Positions 11,207 through 24,000 of a DNA stretch of 64,000 nucleotides are shown here, piece by piece. The DNA lies in NCBI GenBank assembly GCA_037176885.1, contig JAWWNJ010000174.1, forward strand, positions 62,001-126,000. The letters are read 5' to 3'. The position numbers and the translations under genes were made by a program. The notes below the pieces were generated by a model. The model made no database searches and was not told the origin of the DNA. It worked only from the letters and a program-made list of their open reading frames with translations. The stretch's first letter is position 1. Each line of letters starts with the position of its first letter. The DNA is from Favolaschia claudopus (taxonomy: Eukaryota > Basidiomycota > Agaricomycetes > Agaricales > Mycenaceae).

Positions 11207-12449
11207 TTACAGTTTTGATTTCCGCAAAGGCGCGAACACCGGCTGACTGCGAGCTTTGGCGGCTCGAAGACTTTCTGGGATGTCCTAAACAGTATCATAT
11301 CAGTCTTTTGTTAGTCAACAGAGAGATGTGTCTGAGCCGCAACTCACAGCAGTCTGTAAGGCACCAGCGTTCCATGCAGCAGTGTATTCAAGATTCTGAG
11401 CCACGCTATATAGAGTTCGTCAGCCAGATTGAATATTTATCATCAATATTAATGCTGATACACAAGTGAAGCGCCCACCTATGATCCCGCGAATGCGTCA
11501 AAATCCGCTTCGTCCCACTCACTGCGACAGGGCTCTTCCGAGCGATAACAGCGGCCAAATCAAGCGCAGCGCGAACCACGCCCTCTCGGCCACCCGCCAC
11601 TACATTGGAGAGGAGACCGAGTCGTACAGCTTCCTCGGCCGAGAACATCCGGGCTGTATACGCCAATTCCCGCATGAGGGATGCGTTGCCTGAGATTTTG
11701 GGTAGGTAGGCGAGTGTGCCGATGTCTGCAGCTAGACCGACGTCGACTTCCTGAGGATATAGCGAAGTTCTTAGTCAAGAGAAATTTCAAGGCAGTAGTG
11801 ATATATTTTATTTTATCCATACTTACCTTGATCGTGAATTGCGTTCCTTCCGCTGCAAGGCGTATATCGCAGGCCGAGATGATATCAATACCAAGTCCAA
11901 TAACCAGCCCATGCATTGCGGCGATAACAGGAAACGGACAGCGATCCGGAGACCCGATTGCGTGCTGGAATTCTTTGAGATGTGTGTGGGTGGTGAGGGA
12001 TTTGCGAGCGTTATCGGCGGCGGGTGCTCCGGCGCCTAGGTCTGCAACTAGAGAAGGCAAAAGATTCAGATCACTATTCCGGTAAAAAGTAGAATTAAAG
12101 CGGACGACGTACTGTCGATTCCAGCGGTAAACACCTTCGGAAGAGCCGAGGAAAGCACAAGGGCGCGAACGTCGCGTCCCTCGTGGGTTATTCTATCCAT
12201 CAGCCCGCCGTACTCCGCCCATAGTCTTGAATAGCATCAGCTCTAGCACTGTTCCGAAAGACAAAGGACACAAACTCGCTCGAAAATGCGTTCACGGGCG
12301 GTCTAGAATGGATTGCCATTGAATGACTCGGAGTAAGTCCGAGAGTGGTAAAAGGGGCTTGAATACCTGTGAAGTTCAACATGCAGAACGTGAGGATGAG
12401 GTTCCGAGACGTTTATCCACTTGGAAGATAGATTCGCGGCCAGGGACAT
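11207..12449 (-). CDS. ECH1: Peroxisomal delta(3,5)-delta(2,4)-dienoyl-CoA isomerase (enoyl-CoA hydratase/isomerase superfamily)
   Basis: Crotonase-fold enzyme that isomerises 3,5-dienoyl-CoA to 2,4-dienoyl-CoA in beta-oxidation of unsaturated fatty acids with odd-numbered double bonds. Ordered blocks across at least seven exons: WINVSEPHPHVLHVELH, RPPVNAFS, DVRALVLSSALPKVFTAGID, DLGAGAPAADNARKSL, FPVIAAMHGLVIGLGIDI (oxyanion-hole glycine segment), SACDIRLAAEGTQFTIK, EVDVGLAADIGTLAYLPK, MRELAYTARMFSAEEA, then VAQNLEYTAAWNAGALQT and the tail. The Glu and Asp of the EVDVGLAADIG block fit the residues that separate ECH1 isomerases from hydratases. The last exon ends RKSKL followed by TAA at 11207-11209, a textbook type-1 peroxisomal targeting signal. 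The Met at 12449 is chosen; an upstream in-frame Met near 12507 is possible. Confidence 0.9.
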
Positions 12450-12738
12450 GGAAGAGTGAGAGCAAGAGAGGAAGTTACGGAATTTACCTCGAAGTGATGG
12501 CGGCATTCGGTAACCGGCTTCCTGAGTTAGCCGGAATAGCCTGTTCAACTTCAAATTGACTTCGAAGCAACGATTCGTCGGTACATTTCAACAAGCTAGT
12601 ATGAGACCAGCACTCCTATTTCCGTCGCAGTTATGATCAATTCGTATCTTTCCCAGCAAATTCGTTTGCCAACATTGGCATCTTCTTGACATTTTCTCTG
12701 TTTTCAGATACATATGAGTACTGCTGACCCTTCAAGCT

Positions 12739-13256
12739 TCAAGACGCCGGCGCTGCAATGGCGAACGCGGGGCTAGCAGCCAAGACCCAATCCACATTGC
12801 TATCATGGATTCAATTCAGTCCATGGCCCCCAAACGAAAAACATAGGAAACGTACGTAGCATTAACAACATGCAACGAATATCCCTCCCTAAATTCACCC
12901 GACCGCATCAGCACATCTCCGTCTAGCTGTAAATCTCAATTCTAAATATGTACTCACGCAGGCCGCAAAGTCGCCGGAAGCAAAGTATGAATCTGCCCGA
13001 GATCGGTCTGCAGGTTATGCCTTCAAATCGAAGTGGTTGCTGGCGTTGGTCAAGAAAAGACTGAACGTCGGGGGGTCGTGGTCTGTGAAGGTCCAGTTTA
13101 TTTCGGTGACTTCGCCTGCGGTTGGGTTGGTGGGGACGTCGATGGTGAATGCTGCAATGAGAGGTGCAGCGCCGAGTGCCGCGAGAAGACTGTGGATTGT
13201 TAGGATTGTGGTGGGCAGAGTTGAGTTGGCAGGCACCTGTGGGTGAATGCACGCAT
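12739..13256 (-). CDS. Kre9/Knh1-like small secreted protein, reading frame disturbed
   Basis: Exon 1 (13237-13256) and a 47-base intron with a CTAAC branch site lead into exon 2. Together they give MRAFTHSLLAALGAAPLIAA, a clean signal peptide, followed by FTIDVPTNPTAGEVTEINWT and PPTFSLFLTNASNHFDL, the start of the Ser/Thr-rich Kre9/Knh1 N-terminal domain of fungal cell-wall glycoproteins. A TAA at 13015-13017 stops this frame. The domain clearly continues: LQTDLGQIHTLLPA in the next frame, then after introns DVLMRSGEFREGYSLHVVNA and NVDWVLAASPAFAIAAPAS with a stop at 12739. Either one or two small indels broke the gene or an unusual splice removes the stop. I could find no GT-AG solution. 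Confidence 0.55.
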
Positions 13257-14224
13257 ATTTTGGATGGGAGAAACAACGTAGATAGATGATGGTTGGGTCG
13301 AGGACAGTCTCTTATATACTAATTACCGTCGCATCAATCTCAGGGTGGATCTTCGGGTAAAGTGAATTGTGCCGTACTTGTTTAATTTCCGTGACAAAGC
13401 AGTTTGCAAGCGTTGAAGAGACTCGAAAACACAGCGAAGTTGCCAAATAAATATCCTGCTTTGTGCCAATTGCCTCAAGACGTCGTAGATCAGACTGATT
13501 CAACGAAATGCAATGCCGGACGGAAATACTTACAGACAGTGAAAGCGTCTTCCGAATACCTGCCGCAGAAATGATCTTGGCACTTCATGTGGCCTGCCAG
13601 CTGCTTTCAGATAAGCGATACTGAATAGAGTGAATTGTTGAATCAGACAGGCCACCGACGTGATCAGAGAATCCGTAACTTTCAGAACCCGTTGTAACTT
13701 GAGAACTTGTTAACATTCCGCCAAACGCCATTGTATTGCTGGTCATAGTTTCGGCCATAGATCAATTCGTTAGCTTTCTGTGAGATGAGTAAATGGTCAA
13801 AAAAGTGAGCGAACTTGCGAAGTAACTTATGAGGTCTCTGGAGAATCAATCATTTTCAAAAAAGCTTTCAAAGCATTAGCGGAGCTTGATGTGTTTGCTG
13901 TGTTCAGGTCCATTAAATTATGAATGCGCTGGCCAGGTGAGGAAAACAGCAGAAGCAATGTCAACATCCAGCTGCAGGTCCCGGTAAACTAGAGTAGAAT
14001 GTCACGGTCGGGTTTCACGGTTGGAGCCAAGCGAATACTGATAGAAGCAGCCCACATAGTATTGCGTCCATGAGCAAACTCGAGGTTTGAAACGGGCCCC
14101 ACTGAGGTGTCGTGATGTGAAGGAGGAGAAAAGCGGAATGTTTGTACCTGTTGTATTTAGTTGCTGCCAGTGATGGCCGCCATTCAGCTCCGGCAAACTC
14201 CGGCCATCCTCGCTCTTTGCCACC
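13257..14224. other. Intergenic
   Basis: Nearly 1 kb with only short open frames and no family motif. It carries the promoter of the Kre9/Knh1-like gene and the upstream flank of the F-box fragment. No repeat structure was recognised. Confidence 0.5.
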
Positions 14225-14629
14225 ATGTCGACGAACCAAAATCCTCTGGATATGCAAGAATTGCTGGATTAATGTATCGGATTTCTTGGATGGTCTCGCC
14301 TCGATCTCATCTCGTGCGCCTTAGTGGCTCGCTCCTGGGTAGCCGCTTCGCAGCCACCTCTGTTTTCCGAGCCTCCAATGGACATCCCTCTCGACCTATT
14401 TAACGGTTACGCAGACGATGCGATCGCTCTCCAACTCTACAGTGCTCTTCACGATTCTCCTCATCTTGTGCGCTACGTGCGGGGTCTGAGGATCGGGGAT
14501 GCTTCTCCGAATCTCAGTTATACGACGTTTGTGAAGCTCTGCATCTCATACAATCAGATAGAAGCGTGTCCTGGAGCTTTCGGAGTAAGAGATGTTGAAG
14601 TCATACAGTCTAAGGTCAGTTCGCGTTAG
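14225..14629 (+). pseudogene. F-box-like gene fragment with internal stop (paralog of 9523-10740)
   Basis: Begins with an ATG reading MSTNQNPLDMQELLD, directly parallel to MSSKQNPLEIPELLD of the copy at 10740, but the next codon is TAA. After the stop the same frame continues with CALVARSWVAASQPPLF, SPHLVRYVRGLRIGDASP and VKLCISYNQ up to a stop at 14627-14629. It is therefore a 5' fragment of the same gene, on the opposite strand about 4 kb away, killed by a nonsense codon in the F-box. Downstream sequence to about 14.9 kb shows no further match I could recognise. Confidence 0.7.
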
Positions 14630-14885
14630 ATTCACTGCAAGCGCACCCTGAATTCCCTACGCTCGTTCAACATCGAAAACAGGTGCTAATTCAACGTGAA
14701 TTGGCTCTGCTCCTCGTTAGAGCATCCCGATGAGACACAGTCTCCCCTCGTTTCTTGCCTAGATCCATATCCGGACAGAATTTCAGGTTTCACTTGTTCG
14801 AAATCATCAGTACATACAATTCTTTCAGTTATAAACATCTACAGTCCATCATATTCGTACATTTCTCAACCAACCAACCAACCAA

Positions 14886-16961
14886 TCAATTCGTCAGAAT
14901 ATTAGTAGTCAACACATCCAACGCCGCCATCTGACCCCAGGACGTGAATCCTTGCGGCGGGCCCGGCCAAGACGAGGAATACGTGTTCCCGGTTGCGGCG
15001 AGGTCAAGGAGGGCGTTGTACTACATTGCATTTAAATTTTGTGTCAGTTCGAGAACGCATTACAGAGTGGGAGGGAGATCTCGAGAGTTGAGCGGGGGAG
15101 AAGAAGAATGAAACTGACCTGAACGTCGCCGTAGCTGTGGATAAGCGTCGTGAGAGGCCCGTTGTTCGCGTTTCGGGTCCAGGCTTCCGCGAGGGCGCGG
15201 ATGAGGACCGCTGGATTGATTGGAAATGCAGTCAGATCCAAGGAATGATGATAAAACACCAGGAAGAAGAGCGGAGTAGACAACACATTTAAAACCAACA
15301 GCATCGTTATTCTCATTCGGGCTCGCGCCTTCGGTGATAATACCATCCGATCCCTCCCACACGTTCGTCTTGACGGCCGAGTTGAGGATGTTGATCATTC
15401 TGGCATTTGTTCATTCATTTTTTCGTTAGCAGTGACGCAGGTCGCAGCAAAAGGTATGAAGGAAACGCACAAAGTAGTCCACTGACTATCCCCCGTAATT
15501 GCTCCAAGAACACTCAACCCCTCGATATACTTGCCCGAGTTGTAGGTAAAAATCCAGCCATCTGGGGACCGGGAGCAGTCGGTGGCGAGGATCGAGTCGA
15601 GGAGGAGGTTGTCTGAGCGGATTTGGTGGGATCGCATCCTATATTGAAATTATCAGAAGGGATGAATGAATTCTAATTTCTTCTCCGAAACAGAGAAAGG
15701 GGTGAGTACATATTAGGTATAACTTACCATTCTGCGCTCTGGATAGCTGCGGAGGTGTATTTCGAGTCTTGCGTGTATTCAGCGAGGAAAGCGGAGAGTC
15801 TATGGAACGGTGAGAAGGGAGGCTTGTGGTCGAGGGAGGTGCCACATACGTGAGGTATAAGCTGGGGATAATCAAAATGAGCCGAAATATAGTTAAGACG
15901 CAATGAACGCGTGCGTACCCAGTCGTGATAGAGTTGATACTCGTATCGTCAGTTGTCGGTCGCCAGAACACCGCACCAGCCATCGTCGCTGTGAAATGCT
16001 GAGCTCATGAATGTCAAGCATACGAAAGGCTCACCTCCGTTGCAGGTTGACTGAATTGCGAAATTCTTATTCGGGTTCCTTCCCGAGGATGCTTGGTCGG
16101 GAGTGATAACACTGACGCATCCGGATGAATTTCAAGTGGGGGCGAACGAGGGGAAGAAACATACTATCCGGTGACGTGGTCCCAGACGTCCATGGCGTGA
16201 CTCAGCAGGTCGCTATTCTATACCGCAAAATTTATAAAATATTCGAACAAAAAAAGCAAAATTTGAAAAAGGCACGCACCCCGTATGCGCGATAAGCATA
16301 CAAAGCGGCCTGTGCCCACCACCTAACATTCGTAAGCGATCCGAAATCGGAGCACGGATGGCTGAACCTACATAGCATCGTCGTTGTACTAGAAACGAAA
16401 CATAAGTGCCAGTTTGATCGCGTTTGAACCTCAAAACTTACCCTGGAACCAATATGGCAGTCCCATTAATTACCGTTTCTACCGGCTGAAAGAGATAAAC
16501 GCACCCATTTTGATCATAATGCTGCCACCGACTGAAGACGAGATTGAGGTTATTGACTACCAGGTCTCTGTTGGTCGTAGTCCCCGCGAGACGATCTTGA
16601 TTCGCAAGAACGGACCAAACGTTTCCGGATTGCCAGTATCCGATTCCTATATAGACATTTCCTGCGTGCCAATCCTGCTCATGATGGAACTCGCTGAGCG
16701 TGCTTACCATTGAATTCTCCGGTCCCAGAGTTCAACTGTGGAGTCATTTGGTTGATAGCATTCTGGGCAATCGAGATACGCTCGTCCTTCGGTCGGCTAT
16801 TGCTGAATTTCTGTACGAATAGTACCGTAGGTGAACATCACGATCGATGACGGAGAGGTGTCAAGGTAATAAGTACATACCCGCCATGAGAGCGGCACAC
16901 CGAGATCCTGAGCAGCGACTGATGAGAGGAGAGTGACGAGGGAAAAGGTTGGGAGGAGCAT
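14886..16961 (-). CDS. Secreted GH76 alpha-1,6-mannanase
   Basis: Glycoside hydrolase family 76 (endo-alpha-1,6-mannosidase; the family also contains Dfg5/Dcw1 cell-wall proteins). The start at 16961 gives the signal peptide MLLPTFSLVTLLSSVAAQ. Following exons encode ISIAQNAINQMTPQL, VYIGIGYWQSGNVWSVLANQ and DLVVNNLNLVFSRWQHYDQN, then the key YNDDAMWWAQAALYAYRA segment with the adjacent aspartates used in GH76 catalysis, AMDVWDHVTGYVITPDQ, NFAIQSTCNGG, MAGAVFWRPTTDD, SDNLLLDSILATDCSRS, WIFTYNSGKYIEGLSVLG, GIITEGASPNENNDAVGF, LIRALAEAWTRN and SYGDVQ, ending near TTNILTN. About ten short introns. No GPI tail is seen, so a secreted enzyme is more likely than a membrane-anchored Dfg5. All blocks are in order, so the gene looks intact. 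Confidence 0.88.
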
Positions 16962-17260
16962 ATTGGGTGGGTGGGTGGCTGTAAGTTGCGAGCAGGTCGT
17001 GGTTTAAAACAACACGCAACCGTTGCGAATCAACTTGATCGGAGCTGGACGGTCTCAGACCTTCTCAGACTCTCACGCGCGCCGATGGGGCTGCGGAACC
17101 GTCGGAACGGTTTCTTCGCGGTCAGCTGACAATGACGTCGACAGTGCCATGGGGAAGACTGTCGGAAGCAACTCGGAAGCGAGGCTGTGACTCAACAACC
17201 CGTGCCGGAACGGAGATCATCGGCACGTGTGCCACCTGTTTTCTTTTTTTACTGTGATCG

Positions 17261-18424
17261 ATGGTGACGGACAAAGGTACCCTCATCTTCCGCCCACGTC
17301 GCCCAACTCAACCTGCGCAGTCCTCGTTGGTGTGATCGGCGGCAGTGGCCTGTATAACCTGAACAATCTCACCTTTATGTCCGTCAATTCACGTCCCATC
17401 CACGCAAACCACAGGCTAAATTGCTGTTTTTTACATCCAGAAAACATGTAAACCCAGAAACGGTTCGCCTTCCCCTTCCCCTCTGTACCCTGCAGCTTTA
17501 GCTCAGCATACGACCTTCAGCCCTGGGGCCACCCCTCCTCCCCCATCGCCATCTCCTCCCTGCCCTCCGGCGCCCTCGTCGCCTTCCTCGCCCGCCACGG
17601 CACCCACCACACCCTCCCCCCCTCCGCCATCCCCTCCCGCGCCAACATCGCCGCCCTCAAATCCCTCGGCGTCTCCACCATCCTCGCCTTCTCCGCCGTC
17701 GGCTCCCTCCGCGAAGACATCGCCCCAGGCGACTTCATCCTCCCCTCCCAGCTCATCGACCGCACCAAGGGCGTGCGCCCGGCGTCGTTCTTCGAGGATA
17801 CGGGCGTCGTGGCGCATGCGGGGTTCAGCGACCCGTATTCGATCGAGTTGGGGAAGTGGCTGGCGGGCGCGGTGGAGGAGGCGTTGAGGGAAGAGGAGGC
17901 GGATGAGGGGAAGGGGGTGAGGTTGTGGAGGGATAAGACGCTCGTGGTGATGGAAGGCCCGCAATTTTCGACGAGGGCGGAGAGTTTGATGTATCGTGCG
18001 TGGGGAGGGGACATCATTGGGATGACGGCGTTGCCTGAGGCGAAGCTTGCGAGGGAAGCTGAGATTAGGTGCGTTTACATTTTCTTCCTTTGTCTTCCTA
18101 CATTCATTGCTTTGCAGCTTCGCCTTAATAGCAACAGCAACCGACTACGACGCCTGGCGCCCCCACCAGCCAGGCGTCACCGCCACGGAGGTCGGCGCTA
18201 TACTCGAGAAGAACGCACACAGGTCGAGGCATGTTGCAGCGCATGTCATCGAGCGGCTGCTGAAAGTCGTTCTGAGCGAAGCGAAGGCGGAAGCAAAGGA
18301 CGCGAAGGGGCTGCTAAACGAGGAAACAGGATGCATGCGATTCGGGCTAATGATCAACACGGAGAAGAAGGTCAAGAATGCGAAGCTCGCGTATATCTTG
18401 CCGGAGTACTTTACCGCAGAGTGA
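17261..18424 (+). CDS. MEU1: S-methyl-5'-thioadenosine phosphorylase
   Basis: Purine-nucleoside-phosphorylase-fold enzyme that cleaves 5'-methylthioadenosine to adenine and methylthioribose-1-phosphate in the methionine salvage pathway. Five exons fit precisely: 17261-17276, 17321-17378, 17441-17462, 17521-18068 and 18118-18424, about 316 residues. Splicing gives [19 protein letters not shown] (phosphate-binding GGSG), then [112 protein letters not shown] and [11 protein letters not shown]. Substrate-site residues of the family are all present. A hydrophilic insertion near the end ([14 protein letters not shown]) is common in fungi. It converges with the 2OG oxygenase gene, with about 110 bases between the stop codons. 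Confidence 0.93.
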
Positions 18425-18534
18425 GGGTCATGGTCCTGATAATTTAGCTGAAACTCGTCATCCATGAGACAAATTCAATCAAATTACTTGTGAAATGAAC
18501 GAAACGAACCACTGAGCAGCTCAAGGTATTACTC

Positions 18535-20154
18535 TCATCTCAATCCCGCATTCCGCTCTCTCAACGTGCGTACGCCCGTGCCAAACGCCGGAACCTCGAC
18601 GAAAAGCCCAGCGTTGCCATAGATATGACCCACAGTCGCCTCATTCCCATACGCAACATAATGCGACGACGCGCGGTTCAGCTCAGATATCTTCGTCACC
18701 CAATGCACCGCCGTTTTCACCGCCTGCTTCTTCTGCTGCCCAGCTTTCTCGTCCATCTTACTGCCCCGCTTCGCCCGCAAATCCTCCATCCTCTCCTCAT
18801 CACGCTCCAAAATCACCCCATACCGCTCGATATCCTCCATCAACCCCCCATCCTCGTCGTACACCTCATTCATGTTGAGCACGTCGTCAACGAGAACGTC
18901 GTTCCCGGGACTATGGTATTTCTCGCCGCTGTCATACAACAGCTTCACATGCGTCTGCAGCCCGACGCGTTCCGAAGCGGCGCGGATGCGCGCGTCGCTG
19001 CCCTTCAGGAGCTTCAGCAAGGGCGGCAGGCGGCTGGGTGGGTAGATGATGTGGTGGTTTTTGCGATCCCAGCCGAGGCCCTCCGGTTCGGAGGGCATGG
19101 GGTATTGGTGAGACAAGCCGAACGCGAGGAAGCCGCCGTTCGGGAGGAAGTTGGAGTTTGCGAGGAGTGCGCGGAGGGTATCTTCGAAGACGCGATCGGG
19201 GTTGTGGGATGGGACAACGCGTACCACGCTGTCGGCAGCCTTGAGTCCTTCGTCTCGGAGGAATAGATTGTAGGTGAGTGTGACGCGGTGGCCTGATACG
19301 ACTGGCTCGACAGCGTGAGTAACGTCGCTGTAGAACGCGACATATGCTACGACTGGTTTGTTGTTTGCTGCAGCGAGCTCCGCGGCGGAGTCGAACGTCC
19401 ATGCCGCGCCGTCGTGTTCGAGCGTAAGCCCGCCGCCTTGGTGGGATGTTGGAAAGATGACGACAAGGGAACCGATCATGTCCTCCCCCCTCGGAGTGTC
19501 TTTGTGGGCCTTGAAAAACGAGCCCGGGCCTGCGGGCACGAGCAGAAAAATCCTCAATCAGCGGGTATGTACGGATAAATCAGGATTTATAATTTCGCAC
19601 CGTACACGTTGAGCTTGTAAAGCTCGGGGACGAGTATTTTGTCCTCAGCATTCATATCTTGTCCTTGAAGGATATCCTGCTTGATAGCAGTCAACAGCCC
19701 AGAGCTGAGGACGTCCAATCGCGAAGCAAATTTATCTAGATCCATCTTTCCCGCCTTTCGATAGGTCTCGTCGAGAACATCGGCTTGGTTCAGACCGAAC
19801 GTGGCTTTCTGGCATTCGTCAGCGAGATCGTGAAGATCATTGTCCGACGCGTTGCCCAAGTCAATCCGTCTGCAAGATTATTAGCCTCGCCGGGTGGAAA
19901 ATGAATCGGAAACGTACCGAGGGCGTTCGCCTTCAACATCATAGTAGACAACGAGATCTTCCGCTTTGACAGGGTGCACCCCGCCGATGTAGGGCACTTG
20001 CTTCTGGATTGAATTGCGTAAAATCTCGAGGCTTTCTGCGATTGTCTGATCGGTGGTTGGCCCGGGCGTCGCGGGTTCGGGCTACAGTGCGCAAGGTTGA
20101 TAACTCAAAAAGCTTGAATTTAGATGGGCGGACACTTACATCTCGGGTCGACAT
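18535..20154 (-). CDS. 2OG-Fe(II) dioxygenase-like protein, copy 1
   Basis: Four exons from ATG at 20154 (first exon MSTRD, intron 20082-20139). The N-terminal region reads SLEILRNSIQKQVPYIGGVH then KAEDLVVYYDVEGERPR; next is DLADECQKATFGLNQADVLD with YRKAGKMDLDKFASRLDVLS. The catalytic part begins after the third intron with GPGSFFKAHKDTPR. The H-x-D pair there, with the distal His and Arg in THAVEPVVSGHRVTLTYN, matches the iron- and 2-oxoglutarate-binding facial triad of prolyl-4-hydroxylase-like oxygenases. GSLVVIFPTSHQGGGLTLEH is the jelly-roll core. The substrate is unknown. It is one of three related genes in the window and sits in the opposite orientation to the other two. No break was seen. 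Confidence 0.8.
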
Positions 20155-21093
20155 TGCGGGTCAGTGGAAAAAGGCGTTGTGGGTCCAAGGAAGTACGCAA
20201 CGAGGCAGTCAGAAAACGAGGACTATCGATCGGATATCTCAACGTGTTGGGCGATCAAAGAATTTCTAAGCATTCGCGCTGGTAAGTACAGTGAGCGAGC
20301 CTTTTGATGAGTTCCACAGAGCAGTTCTTGAGGAGCTTACCTCCAATTGACTTCCAAGTTCCAATAATTGACTCCTCCGAAATTGAATGTCGATCGGTGG
20401 GCTTTGGTGGTCACTTGGTTAAATTGGTGGTCCTTCGGAGATAGAAATGGCAGATTTGAAGTTGAGAGTAGATTCAGTGAGACTGGGCCCTGGGTAGTCG
20501 GTCGACTCGATAGTGCGAAACAACCGCACGTTCCAGCTGCCTGCTGAGCAGAGGAGGTGAAGGCAAACCAGAAGTTGATGTGATCAAAGTTGATTGATGC
20601 CGGATGTTGCCGTTCACCTCGCGTTCACCCAAACCTTCATCACACTCATCTCATCGCCGCTCTCTCAAATGCCGCCGAGTAAAATCAGCAGTCGGGGATC
20701 CGAGCTCTTGGAGTAGACTCATGCTCCCTCCCCGCATGCGTTCTACCTTCATCCGTCGGCGTCGGATATCGATATCGTGGACTTGTCGTGGACACTGGAA
20801 GGAGACTCTTGAGGTTTTGGCGCACTTTTCTCCTCTCAATGGCTTTGTTTTGATACTCGAGCGCAACAGATATTTTGCGTCAGATGATCAACTCTATGGG
20901 TACTTCCACAGGAACGAGACTCGGAGAAACAGCGATCCTGATTATTTTTGCCTCTGCTTCCGGTTTGAATTGTGGAATATTCCCTCATGGTCGCTATATT
21001 ACCCCGGTCTGCATGATGTACACCGCGAATTTTAATCAATGACATCCCCTCAATCACCAGTCCTCGCTCTTTCTCTCTCCCCGCCATCTCCCA
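20155..21093. other. Intergenic, divergent promoters
   Basis: Shared upstream region of 2OG oxygenase copy 1 (minus) and the GMC oxidoreductase (plus). No gene recognised. It is relatively rich in direct TTGA/CAACT motifs, but nothing could be assigned. Confidence 0.5.
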
Positions 21094-24000
21094 ATGCTTT
21101 TACGCCAGCAGATACTCCTCAGCGTCGTTGGCTTCCCCTTCATCGCAGCTGCTCAGGCCACAGCGACCTATGACTACGTGATCGTAGGCGGCGGCGCAGT
21201 TGGGCTGCCGCTTGCTGTTCGGTTGTCGGAGGATCCTACAAAGACAGTTGTCGTACTGGAAGCCGGAAATAGGTGCGTTTCTTTCTTATACTTATGTGCA
21301 TATCCTCCCGTTCAAATCCGTGAATGAAACGCTATGCAGTGGGATTGGAAAGTGCGTCATTGACAAACCAAATCATCCTTACCTTCCTAATGAAAGCCTT
21401 ACAGCCCGAATATCACTAACCTCCGCCTCAACGCCAACAACTTTGGAACCGCAAACGACTGGTATTTCTCTTGAGATTGAAACTGTCCGTCTTTCAGCAA
21501 TACTCACACCAGCACAGGCAGTTCGTGACGGTTCCACAAGCTGATGTCGGCAACAGAGTACAAGCGCAGGTTCAAGGAAAGGTTCTTGGGTGCGTTTCAC
21601 TCAAATACCCTATCATCAAGACAGTCAAATCATAATGTATTGAAGGGGTGGCTCCGCAATCAACTCTGGAATGTTATCTACGGTACGGCCTATTCTTCTA
21701 TATCTTTGCCTCCGCAACTTAGACGCAATGCTTAGGGGAAATAAGAAGAATACGACGCCCTCGAAACGCTCGGCGCCACGGGATGGAACTGGGGGAGTAT
21801 GTTCGCCGCAGCGAAGAAGGTCTGTTCTATTCTACCTTCTACACGTTTCAAGGGCGGTACCCAAACTTTTTTCAGAGCGAACACTTCCATCCCCCCTCTC
21901 CCAAGGAAGCCTCAACATTCAACCTAACCTACAACCCTACATCTCACGGGTTCTCCGGCCCCATCTCAATCGCCATCCAAGCAGCCAACGTGTCGAACTT
22001 CTTCCCCGACTTTGCCGTACCAACGCTCGAAACTCTCGGACACAAGATGAATTTTGATCCAAATGGCGGGTTTCATAATGGTCCGAGCTGGGATTTCTTG
22101 GTGCGCAATGACAATCATGCTATTCCTATTATATATTGTTTTTAATGATGCTTTCCTTCAAGACCGCCCTCCCGGATTCGAGCACACGATCTTATGCGGT
22201 GTCCGGATACTGTATGCGCACCCTCCATGATGTTGGAATATTCCGCCAATGACTCGTCTTACAGACCTCCCCGTCATAAACCGAACCAATCTCCACGTTA
22301 TGACCGAAAGTCAAGGCACCAAGATCATCTGGTCCGCAAAGAAGAAGAGGTTGGCCCCTCGGAATGACTTACTCACGGCAACAGGCGTCGAATACATCGT
22401 ACTCGACGACGCCGGAGTTCCCCAAACTCAGACAATCGTGAGTTTCAAAGTTTGTGGCTCTTTTCCTTTTCAACAGACCTTGGCGTCATCATCCAGAATG
22501 CAAGAAACGTCATCTTAAGCGGGAGCGCGTTGAACACGCCGAAGATTCTCGAGCTGAGCGGGGTTGGAGATCCGACCATTCTGAACAGGTCAGTTATTCC
22601 TTCATATATGCATTCATTCTCCTCATCGATATTCAACCCATGTTAGTCTGAACATCACCACCCTAGTCGATCTTCCCGGGGTTGGAGCTAACCTATGCAA
22701 TCGTGCGTCTCCTCTCACCGGCGCTCCCTTACCCCGCAGCTGAGAATCAACACTCTAAATCGCAGAACCGATCACCACGGCTTCCTATCTATTGAAGAAT
22801 GGTTCCATCGATGGTTAGTATAGTGTCACCAAGTAAACCAAGCATGTTGACTTGAATACTGATACTCACCCTCCCAGCTGGAAACGCAATCCGCTCCGCC
22901 ATCATCGATATCCAACCGTTCTCCGGCTACCTCAGCGCAGAAGACTTAGCTCGCTCCGAACAACTCCTCCAAACCAAACCGGACCTGCTATCGGAAGCCC
23001 AGTTCAAAGTCATGAAAAAGCAGATCAAGAACGGGGTGCCTCAGATGGAGTTCGCTTGGGCAAGCACAATTTTTTTTCCTCCTGCGTGCTTGGAATCAGT
23101 CAATTTATATATCCATATCTCGATGCTCAGAACGTTGCCACAAACTCAAACAATATTACGACCCTCACTTTTGATCGCCTTATTTTATCGAAACCGTTTT
23201 CGCGGGGAACTGTTGTGAGTCTGTTCAGTTTCTTTTTCTGTGGAATCCGATTCCCACTCTGATCTCTTTTCTTTCTTTCTGCAGCATATAAACTCGACGG
23301 ATCCTTTGATTCCTCCAGTGATTGACCCCAAGTAGTGCGTCCTCCTTTACTTCATTTCCTGGTCCGTGTCTGATAAATCGAGGTAGTTTGAGTGCTCCGC
23401 ACGATAAGGTAATCAGTTCAATTCCAGCTTTGGATATTAACCGAAAATTGAAATCACTGTTCTGTTCAAGTTCGCTTTCGCAAAAGGCGTTCAATATACT
23501 AGAAAAATCGTCGACACTGAACCGCTGAAAAGCATCATCGCAGGTAAGGCAAATAATTTAAAATTCAACTATCCAGTTGCCGGTGTGGGCGGCTAATCTG
23601 AACTTACTGGTAGGCCCGCTATCACCCGACGCCAGCGTCCAGACCGACGAGGATTTTGTCAACTACGTGAACACCGTGTCTGTTTCCGAGTCCGTACTTA
23701 CAATATTGATTCCCTGGCAAAATTTACAACTCCTTTGCCTTGCAGACATCACTTCGTCGGCACATCAGCGATGACGCCTCGTTCGGAGGGTGGGGTGGTG
23801 AATCCGTCTATGGTCGTGGTACGCTCGTTTTTGGTCCAGTTTTACCATCCATCATGAATTCTGATAACGGTATTCTTCCACGCAGTACGGAACGACCAAT
23901 GTTCGCGTCGCCGATTTATCCTTCATTGCAAATTTACCTGGGATTCATACCGTTTCGCGTAAGGCCTTTCTTACCATTGATTTATTTATTCTGCTTTCTA

